From the NCBI GenBank assembly GCA_964019425.1, contig OZ025787.1:1488001-1552000 (forward strand): a stretch of 64,000 bases of DNA. Reading direction: 5' to 3'. This stretch comes from Flectonema sp. DT1601. Its lineage: Eukaryota > Euglenozoa > Diplonemea > Diplonemida > Diplonemidae. This document shows positions 57,517 to 64,000 of the stretch, one piece after another. Both the position numbers and the translations under genes were made by a program. The notes beneath the pieces were generated by a model. That model did no database searches. It was not told the DNA's origin and saw only the letters and a program-made list of their open reading frames with translations. Each line of letters opens with the position of its first letter. The first letter of the stretch is position 1.

Positions 57517-60500
57517 ATGATAACAAAATGTTTGCAAGTTTTGATTTCTTTTGTTCTATTTGTTGGATGCCAATCGGTAGCAGTACTTCCATCTGATGCA
57601 GCAGTTAATGTGGTCGTTACGTCAGAAGGATCTGCAGGGAAGCTGTTGATGCCACAGCCAGTGTTTTCAGTGTCTTCTCCTTCTCAGGGAGTTGTTCAAC
57701 TATCAAATGGTAGCACTGCTGGAATGAAACTACTCAGCGGACCTGGAATGATTCAAGGAACACTTGTGACTACTGTTGATGGTCAAAACCAATTTAAATA
57801 TTACGACATCACTGCGACATCACCAGGAACGTATTTAGTTCAAATAATTATCACCATCCCAGGTATCAGTTCTCTTGTTAAGGAAATATCATTAGCAGTC
57901 CGTCAAGTGTTTCCAACTACTACTCGACTTGTAACTGATAAAGGGATTATTGGAACTCCAAATAATAAACTAATTCCTCAACCAATGTTGATGTTAGTCG
58001 ATGATATTGGTGTGGCATCACCGGCCTTGACTCCTTTCTTTAAAGAAGTTTATTGTATAATAGCAACAGTCTCTCCTCTGCTGACGCTAAAGCGTGGAGA
58101 CACCAGAAGTAATGTTTCTGCTGATGGAGTTCGGTTTGAGTTTGCAGATCTGGGAATTGATCTCGTTGGGTATCACGAGTTGACTGCTTCTGTTACTCTA
58201 GTACTCGCATCTGGACACACGTACACGTTAAGTGTCGATAATTTCTTTGTAAACATCACGAAAAACAGAGCTTACCCAACTGGAGCAGTCTCTGAAAGTC
58301 CTCCTTTTGGTATCGTAAACCAATACCTGAGTAATAAGATTAGTATTCGTTTACTTGGTGTTCCTGATGAAGCTAAAGCATCTATCAGTCTGTTGTCAGG
58401 TCAGGGAAAACAACTCGACGGTTCAATCACTAACGTCCACGTTGATGAAACGAAGACTCGAATAACATTTAATGACGTCATCCCTCGTGTGGTTGGTGTT
58501 TATGATATTCAAGTAATCGTTACTTTATCAAATGGAATAGTCTACACTGTTCCTATTCAGTTTAGTGTTGCTCCTTCTGAGAATCAACCAGACTGTGTTT
58601 GTGTTCTACAACATGGATCAGGTAGAATTGGTATTCCACTTTTCAATATTCCAATAATCGCTCTGTCTTCAGGATGTCTGTCAGGTTCTTGTAGTGCGAG
58701 TAATCATCTTTTAGTAATAAAGAATAGCACGTCATCGATATCTGGTACGAACATAAATGGATTAGTTGTTGGGAATCAAGACCCAACTGGAAGATTCTTT
58801 TTTCACAACTTAACATTTCCAGCTGAGGGGAACTTTCAACTAACCGCAACTGTTGTTGTTGGAGCCAACTCGTTCTCAGTTCCAATTTTTATCGACATAT
58901 CGCAAGCGATTGGATCGGCGTCACAAGTTGTTACAATTCAAAAACTATCAAGAGCGAGTGACTTCGGTGAGATACTCAGCCCTCATCCAGAAGTTGAATT
59001 GTTAGCTGAGGGTGGGTATCCACCTCCAGCAGATAATTATCAAATTGTTGCTAATTTACGAGAACTTAATTATGGAGCAGCGATGACGTATTTAATGATC
59101 AGAGGAACTGATTCGGTTGGTTATCGTTTTGTATTTGAGAACACGACAATACAAAAACAACCAAATGGTAGTCCTCCTCAAGGACTTTATCATATTGATG
59201 TTTTAGTTATCCTTCCTGGAGGGAGAGGTTCTCTCAGAACTTCGATACCCGTTTTGATAAGTGGAGCTATCTCACGTCCTGCTCGTATTCTAAGTAACTT
59301 CAAAACCGAATATGAGACTCCCCTGTCTGGAGAATGTCGATACAATCCTTACTCAGTGAGTGTTGTTAATAATAGTAAGGAACTCACTCTTGCTAAGGAA
59401 ATGTTTCCAAATCTTAATAATAAAATAGTAAACAGTTCTACTTCATGTCAACCATCAGATCAAATATCACCTGTTGAAGGAGGTGAATATTTCATCTCTA
59501 CTTCCCTTCATCTCGATGACGGTACTGTCCTCTCTGGAGAAGAAACCATTTGCGTTCAGGGACAAGTGTCTCAGTGTGGTGGTCCATCAAATTCTTATTT
59601 AATAACTTTACTGACGGTAATCGTTGGATTTTTACTTTTAATTATTTGCTACTTGATAACTGTAATACGAGACGCTGGTATCTCACTGACTGACTTAAAG
59701 AAGAAAACATTACCTCGCGTTCAAAGATCATCCGCGTCTGCTGTTTCTCAACAGCAGACGCGGATGTTGGAACCGCTGCTGAATAAAACTCAAAGAAGTC
59801 CAACTAATAACATCAGTAGAGTACAGACATCAATACCTCACAACGAGGAGTACTCATCTGAAGAAGAGGAAGGTGAGGAGTGCGAAGAGGAGGAAGAGTT
59901 CGAAGAGGAAGAAGAAGAAGATGAGCTTCCCATCAATAAAGGCTACCTCACTTCTCAATATCCTATGGTTCAGTTTGCAGGCAATCAGAGAACTAGTCGT
60001 GGCAACACCATTCTTCCATCTAGTAATAAAAAGAATCCTCCAGCAGCACCTATTCAACATATTCAACAAACACTTCCTTCTGATTCCAGTCGTAGAAGTA
60101 GCACCAGTACTACCAGTGGAAGTTCAAGTTGTGGTACTGCTGAGATATTTATTGAGGAAGTAGTAAATCCTCGCTTCCCTACGACACCAGATTTCCATTT
60201 TCCTCCTCACCCGCATGCTCAGCTCTCGTCTGTTGAACATCGAATCCGATCGACGAGTAATAATTTATTTTCAGCCCCGCCCGATGCTCACCGACCATCG
60301 TGGTCTCCTTCAGTTCAGCCGCTCCCGAAAAGTCAGGTCGCTCCGCCATCTGCGGAGCGACCTGACTTTTCGGGAGCTAAGAAGGATGCTCAAAATATGG
60401 AGGCTGCGGAGATTGAATTTTGGAAACGTGCCCTCAGTCAGTTGAACGGAGGAACGGAGTTACCGATCACTCCTGTTGCTGCAAAACAAGAAATATCACC

Positions 60501-61218
60501 GACTGTGGGTAGTCAACTAGTTATGAAGCAGCAGACAAACAGCCACATTCTCGCTCCAGCACCACCACCTGAGTTGTTACCAACACTTGTACCTGTTGCT
60601 GCTGTACCTGAACGTAAGAGTAGCATCAAACCACAAGTTAGTAGTCCTCCTGAGAAGAGTCACACTACTAATCATCCTCCATCTAACTCAAATGGGAAAC
60701 ACGGTCAGCGCCGCCGATCGTCCAGCAAGTGGTCTGATTTCGGTCCTCAGCAGCTTCAACAGCAACCTCTTGTTCAGAAACCCGCACTCACTCCGGAACA
60801 AAAGCAAGAATTGACAGCATTTGCATTTAGCCGAGTAAAGCCTCCTTTACTACAGCAGACTGATAGCGCTGTAGGTCAGTCTGAAAATGTCAAACGCGCG
60901 TCGAAGAATGAAGAAGCACTCACGGTTCTCATAAATAAGATGGACGGCCTCACTGATGTACTCGGGCAGCATGTTTCCCGACAAGCGCCTTCTCCAAGTG
61001 TGTCGTACACGACGACTACTTTAGATGACTCGACTTCGTTTGTTTCTTCAATCAGCAACAGCAAACCAATTAGAACACCAGCACCACTACCTCCTATTGA
61101 TAGTAAAGACTCAAGTATTCTACTTGGTGGAGTTAATAACAATGAAAGCAATCAAAAGAATAGGAAAAAGAAAAAGAAGAAGAAGAAGAAAGAGAGTGCA
61201 GCGGATGACTTGCTGTAA
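57517..61218 (+). CDS. Large single-pass surface protein with repeated beta-sandwich ectodomain
   Basis: 1233 aa. A signal peptide (KCLQVLISFVLFVGCQSVAV) leads into five or six ectodomain units of about 110-120 aa. Each ends in a G-x-Y/F-x-(I/L)-x-V-x(2)-LxxG-type hairpin (SPGTYLVQIIITIPG, VVGVYDIQVIVTLSNG, AEGNFQLTATVVVGAN, PQGLYHIDVLVILPGG), like Ig or cadherin-type sandwiches. Several N-glycosylation sequons (NGS, NVS, NIT, NTT) are present. A TM helix lies at about 695-720 (TLLTVIVGFLLLIICYLITV). The long cytoplasmic tail has an acidic run (about 779-802), many Pro/Ser segments and a terminal nine-lysine stretch before ESAADDLL. It probably acts as an adhesion or sensor protein. ATG-AGA-TGA at 57512 overlaps the start codon. 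Two striking perfect inverted repeats lie within the tail coding region. Confidence 0.75.
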   Translation: MITKCLQVLISFVLFVGCQSVAVLPSDAAVNVVVTSEGSAGKLLMPQPVFSVSSPSQGVVQLSNGSTAGMKLLSGPGMIQGTLVTTVDGQNQFKYYDITATSPGTYLVQIIITIPGISSLVKEISLAVRQVFPTTTRLVTDKGIIGTPNNKLIPQPMLMLVDDIGVASPALTPFFKEVYCIIATVSPLLTLKRGDTRSNVSADGVRFEFADLGIDLVGYHELTASVTLVLASGHTYTLSVDNFFVNITKNRAYPTGAVSESPPFGIVNQYLSNKISIRLLGVPDEAKASISLLSGQGKQLDGSITNVHVDETKTRITFNDVIPRVVGVYDIQVIVTLSNGIVYTVPIQFSVAPSENQPDCVCVLQHGSGRIGIPLFNIPIIALSSGCLSGSCSASNHLLVIKNSTSSISGTNINGLVVGNQDPTGRFFFHNLTFPAEGNFQLTATVVVGANSFSVPIFIDISQAIGSASQVVTIQKLSRASDFGEILSPHPEVELLAEGGYPPPADNYQIVANLRELNYGAAMTYLMIRGTDSVGYRFVFENTTIQKQPNGSPPQGLYHIDVLVILPGGRGSLRTSIPVLISGAISRPARILSNFKTEYETPLSGECRYNPYSVSVVNNSKELTLAKEMFPNLNNKIVNSSTSCQPSDQISPVEGGEYFISTSLHLDDGTVLSGEETICVQGQVSQCGGPSNSYLITLLTVIVGFLLLIICYLITVIRDAGISLTDLKKKTLPRVQRSSASAVSQQQTRMLEPLLNKTQRSPTNNISRVQTSIPHNEEYSSEEEEGEECEEEEEFEEEEEEDELPINKGYLTSQYPMVQFAGNQRTSRGNTILPSSNKKNPPAAPIQHIQQTLPSDSSRRSSTSTTSGSSSCGTAEIFIEEVVNPRFPTTPDFHFPPHPHAQLSSVEHRIRSTSNNLFSAPPDAHRPSWSPSVQPLPKSQVAPPSAERPDFSGAKKDAQNMEAAEIEFWKRALSQLNGGTELPITPVAAKQEISPTVGSQLVMKQQTNSHILAPAPPPELLPTLVPVAAVPERKSSIKPQVSSPPEKSHTTNHPPSNSNGKHGQRRRSSSKWSDFGPQQLQQQPLVQKPALTPEQKQELTAFAFSRVKPPLLQQTDSAVGQSENVKRASKNEEALTVLINKMDGLTDVLGQHVSRQAPSPSVSYTTTTLDDSTSFVSSISNSKPIRTPAPLPPIDSKDSSILLGGVNNNESNQKNRKKKKKKKKKESAADDLL
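59729..59766. repeat. Perfect 17-bp inverted repeat inside coding sequence
   Basis: The arms 59729-59745 and 59750-59766 are exact complements with a TCTC loop. The total length (38 nt) is not a multiple of three, so it is not a frame-preserving block that could simply be removed. The stem is GC-rich against an AT-rich background. Confidence 0.95.
60321..60377. repeat. Perfect 26-bp inverted repeat inside coding sequence
   Basis: The arms 60321-60346 and 60352-60377 are exact complements with a 5-nt CATCT loop. The total is 57 nt (19 codons), read as PLPKSQVAPPSAERPDFSGA with flanking bases. By my estimate a perfect tight hairpin this long is not expected by chance. Confidence 0.97.
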
Positions 61219-61621
61219 CCGTTCCTGTGATGTAATGTGTTGAGGGTAGAATACGTCTTTGGTACGCTATTTAGTACTCATTGGCTCCTCTTAGTGAGAG
61301 TATTTATTAGTTTATTATATTTCTGTTATGTTATTTCATTAGTATCTGTGTTGTTTTTTAATTCTTCTTCCTTAACTGAGGAATGAATGAACAGCCGCAG
61401 GACGCAGTTGTCAATAAATATTTCTGAAAGAAATAATTACTTCGTAAGTTAGATCTGAATAGAGTTCTTCCGTTGGTGTTGTTATCGAAGTTGATTCGAA
61501 TTCAGAAAACATTTTAACAACAGGAACATCAACTGAGATGATAGAGAAGAAGAATTGTAGTACTCTGATGTTGTTGTGATCATTTTCATTCCCCCCTCAG
61601 AAATTCTAAAAAAGATAAAAT
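61219..61621. other. Intergenic spacer
   Basis: AT-rich 3' UTR and leader. The CCCCCCTCAG acceptor ends at 61600. Nothing else is seen. Confidence 0.5.
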
Positions 61622-62822
61622 ATGTTGAGCGTCTTCGAGAGTAAGCAAACCAGAACCCCAGTGTGGGCCATGAGACAGGCTGGTAGATATCTTCCTGAGT
61701 ACATGGCGTACACGAAGGGTACCAACTTCTTTGACAACTGTCAGACTCCAGACCGTGCTTGTGAAATTACATTACAACCGAGAAGACTCGATATCGACGC
61801 AGCGATCCTGTTTTCTGACATTTTGATCATCCCTCAGGCGCTGGGTATGATCGTCCGCATGGATCCTGGAAAGGGACCGCAGTTCGATGCCCCTCTAACT
61901 AAGATCAGTGACATCACTCCAGTGACAAGACCGATTCAAAAGAAACTTCCTGACTTGGACATCAAAAAGTCATTCGAACTTACTTGGGATCCAAAGAACC
62001 AGGTCGGACCAAAGCTTGTTGAAAGTCTTTCCTACACCAGGAAGGCAATCAAATTGATTCGCGAGAAGTTAAACAACGAAATCCCTCTAATCGGATTCAC
62101 AGGAGCTCCATGGACACTCATGTGCTACATGATTGAAGGTGTTAGTAAAGCGTCGTATGCTGGTGTAAGAAGATGGTTCTATGAGTGCCCACAGGAAGCT
62201 AAGAACCTTTTAGGGTTGGTAACAAATGCTTGTATTTCGTTACTTATGATGCAGATCGAATCAGGTGCTCAGATGATTCAATTATTCGAATCACACGGTG
62301 GAGAGATAACCCCAGAGTGCTACGCTGACTTTGAGCTTCCATGTCTCAGACTTATCGCTGAGACTTTGAAGAAGCATCACCCGACTGTTCCAGTTATTCT
62401 CTTTGGTAGAAACCTTCGTCTTGAGACACTCGAGTTGACGATGTCGAGCACTGCTTTTGATGCTTACTCATTCGATTGCAATACCGATATGACTGCTGCT
62501 TGTGAATTAGCTAAGAAGTACAATAAAGTAGTTCAGGGTAACTTTGATCCTTGTATTCTATTCTCACCAATTAGTGAGATCAAAGAAAAGACAACCGCCA
62601 TGCTCACAAAGGTTGCTGACGTGATGGGAGTCAATGAACATGGGATTCCAAACCACTACATTGCAAACCTCGGGTGTGTTATTTATTATTTCTTATTGGT
62701 AGTGCATCTTAAGAACTAAAATAAAATAAAATAAAATAAACAGTTGGGGAATGCTTCCATCCCACAAGCCTGATGCCCTTCAGGCATTTATTGACAGCGT
62801 CCACGCATTCAAGAGAAAATGA
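61622..62822 (+). CDS. hemE: Uroporphyrinogen decarboxylase (2 exons)
   Basis: CDS join(61622..62673,62744..62822), 376 aa. It decarboxylates the four acetate side chains of uroporphyrinogen III to give coproporphyrinogen III in heme synthesis. Hallmarks present are PVWAMRQAGRYLPEYM (substrate-binding Arg residues), ILFSDILIIPQALGM (catalytic Asp), WTLMCYMIEG (Tyr equivalent to human Y164) and QLFESHGGEITPE (Ser equivalent to human S219). The second exon adds WGMLPSHKPDALQAFIDSVH, the normal C-terminal helix. The joined sequence reads NLGWG where most family members have NLGHG, and the preceding AFDAYSFDCNTDM segment is also diverged from the usual GLDW region. No targeting peptide is present. 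The start follows CCCCTCAG by 21 nt. Confidence 0.9.
62674..62743 (+). other. Cis-spliced intron (70 nt) with AAAAT repeats
   Basis: GTGTGT...AAACAG, phase 2. A tract of about five AAAAT units runs up to the acceptor. Removal restores the conserved C-terminus of the enzyme. Confidence 0.85.
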
Positions 62823-63638
62823 GTTACACGAAACATAAAGCTTTCCAGACTGTAGTGGTCTTAGCAGTTTGATCTTTTGTTTAATTAGTATTAGTCGCAA
62901 AAGAAAGATAAAAAAAAACAGAACTTTTTTTTTTTTTTAAAGTTATTTTTCCGTTTTTTTTTTTTTTTTTTGTGATCTCCTAAGTTAGGTATTAAAAACC
63001 CGATTCGGAGTGAACAGAGAAAAGTCGTTCGCAGTGATTCAGTTTTTCACAAATTACTTTGCAATCCGCCTCCCATAAGGTAATTGCAGAACGTCATATT
63101 AGCCCCTTACTCGTAACACCTGATGGGTGTCGCACTTCCTCTTCATGTTTCTTAACCCTTCCCATTTGATCATATTACGATTACGTTTTCCTTTCAGAGT
63201 TCGCAAAGACTTTTTTTTGCGACTTTCCTGTCGATACGCCAAACGGTCAAAAATCGGCGATTTCCTTTATTTTTTATTGACAACAGGGAAGTGAACAAGG
63301 AAATTACATAAGGTATGCTGGATGTTTTGTTTTTGTTATTTCCATTTGTTAGTAATTCGGAGACGCAATGTGACTCCTTTCTGTCTTCCGTCTGGCGTTT
63401 GTTAACGCACTCAGTGTACCTGACCTCTTATACTAGCAGGTCAGCTGAATAACTCTGCGAGAGCTGATAATTGCTGGGGATCTGTTCGTTACTTTTTTTA
63501 CTTTACAATCAGACGACGTAAACAACACATCCGTTGGTTGAGATGATGAGGGTAATCAGGAGGTCAATTTAATTGTGGTTTATCAACAAGTTAACAACAA
63601 TTACTTCTTCTCAAGGAGGTGCGTCGTGGGGATCAAAT
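62823..63638. other. Intergenic spacer (0.8 kb)
   Basis: Two T-runs (about 62924-62938 and 62956-62971) and a CTGACCT/AGGTCAG inverted pair (63420-63444 region). It ends in a CTTCTTCTCAAG acceptor at 63615. No gene is seen. Confidence 0.5.
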
Positions 63639-64000
63639 ATGAAACGAGTTGCCTTTCGAGATCCTCCAGGAACTATGCTGCCTGGAAGTGGAGGTCTGGT
63701 CAACATGGCGAGATTGCGAACACTACCAGCAGATCAAAAGAAAGAAATGATAAGACGACTACAAGTGAGAAGATATCGGCAGCGACTGGCAGAGATTACG
63801 GTGGCGCAATGGAAGTGGTTCGCACGAAAGGGACTTTCTCGTATTCAAAAAGAGAGGCAGCAGGGTAGGTTAGTAATCGCATCAGCCTGTTATCGGAGGA
63901 GTATTTTATCAAAACTATTCGATGCGATGGTACATTATAAGAATGACCGAATTCAACGACGTGAAGTACACCTCGCACATACTTTCTTCAAGCGTCGATT
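63639..64000 (+). CDS. Basic helical protein, 3' end outside window
   Basis: The frame is open from the ATG at 63639 to the window edge (about 120 codons), beginning MKRVAFRDPPGTMLPGSGG. Residues 25-120 are rich in Arg/Lys with regularly spaced aromatic residues (VRRYRQRLAEITVAQWKWFA, ACYRRSILSKLFDAMVHYKN). This resembles the basic helical repeats of the protein at 54892-57130, and the two may share a family. A pyrimidine tract with CTCAAG ends 23 nt before the ATG. An overlapping frame (63575-63868) is a shadow. Function is unknown. Confidence 0.6.
   Translation, partial: MKRVAFRDPPGTMLPGSGGLVNMARLRTLPADQKKEMIRRLQVRRYRQRLAEITVAQWKWFARKGLSRIQKERQQGRLVIASACYRRSILSKLFDAMVHYKNDRIQRREVHLAHTFFKRR

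Noticed and set aside
1-64000. CRISPR arrays, insertion sequences, bacterial promoters or operons
   Set aside because: No regular repeat-spacer arrays, transposase or Shine-Dalgarno pattern; spliced genes show a eukaryotic nuclear genome.

Overview
The window looks like a nuclear segment of a protist, probably an euglenozoan (an intron-bearing diplonemid, early kinetoplastid or relative); this is inferred from sequence alone. Every protein-coding gene I accept (20) lies on the + strand. At 18 of them a pyrimidine-rich stretch ends in AG only 4-38 bases before the start codon, as expected for spliced-leader trans-splicing of polycistronic transcripts. Nine cis-introns can be resolved from frame continuity. 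Eight are 61-74 nt and one is 127 nt, and their 5' sites are mostly GTATG, GTTTG or GTGTG. The genetic code appears standard: TAA, TAG and TGA all act as stops.

Layout. (1) 1-7.9 kb: no convincing genes, full of A/T homopolymers, with a diverged repeat between 3.5 and 5.3 kb. (2) 7.9-22.2 kb: a cluster encoding a myristoylated START-domain protein, an antisense tRNA-Arg(UCU), a kelch-repeat protein, a small protein with a possible thioredoxin-like fold, a SAP-like protein, a large PDZ/RRM/CCCH protein and a second CCCH protein. (3) 22.2-33.7 kb: an 11.4-kb gene-free block with A/T runs up to 29 nt. (4) 33.7-64 kb: a dense cluster encoding a PH-like/coiled-coil protein, DPH3, a CotH-kinase-like/beta-helix membrane protein, chorismate synthase, a coiled-coil membrane protein, an EF-hand-like protein, exosome subunit RRP42, Timeless/Tof1 in four exons, an EGF-like/glycosyltransferase-like type II membrane protein, a two-TM protein, a basic helical-repeat protein in three exons, a large receptor-like surface protein, uroporphyrinogen decarboxylase in two exons, and a truncated basic helical protein at the right edge.

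Neighbouring genes are not functionally related (heme, shikimate pathway, exosome, replication fork, diphthamide, lipid transfer, cytoskeleton). That fits polycistronic clusters in which expression is set after transcription; the two CCCH/RRM proteins are the kind of factor that does this.

The most unusual signals are two long, perfect, tight-loop inverted repeats (26-bp and 17-bp arms) inside the cytoplasmic-tail coding region of the surface protein at 57517-61218. A third (14-bp arms) overlaps the pyrimidine tract that should direct splicing of the kelch gene.
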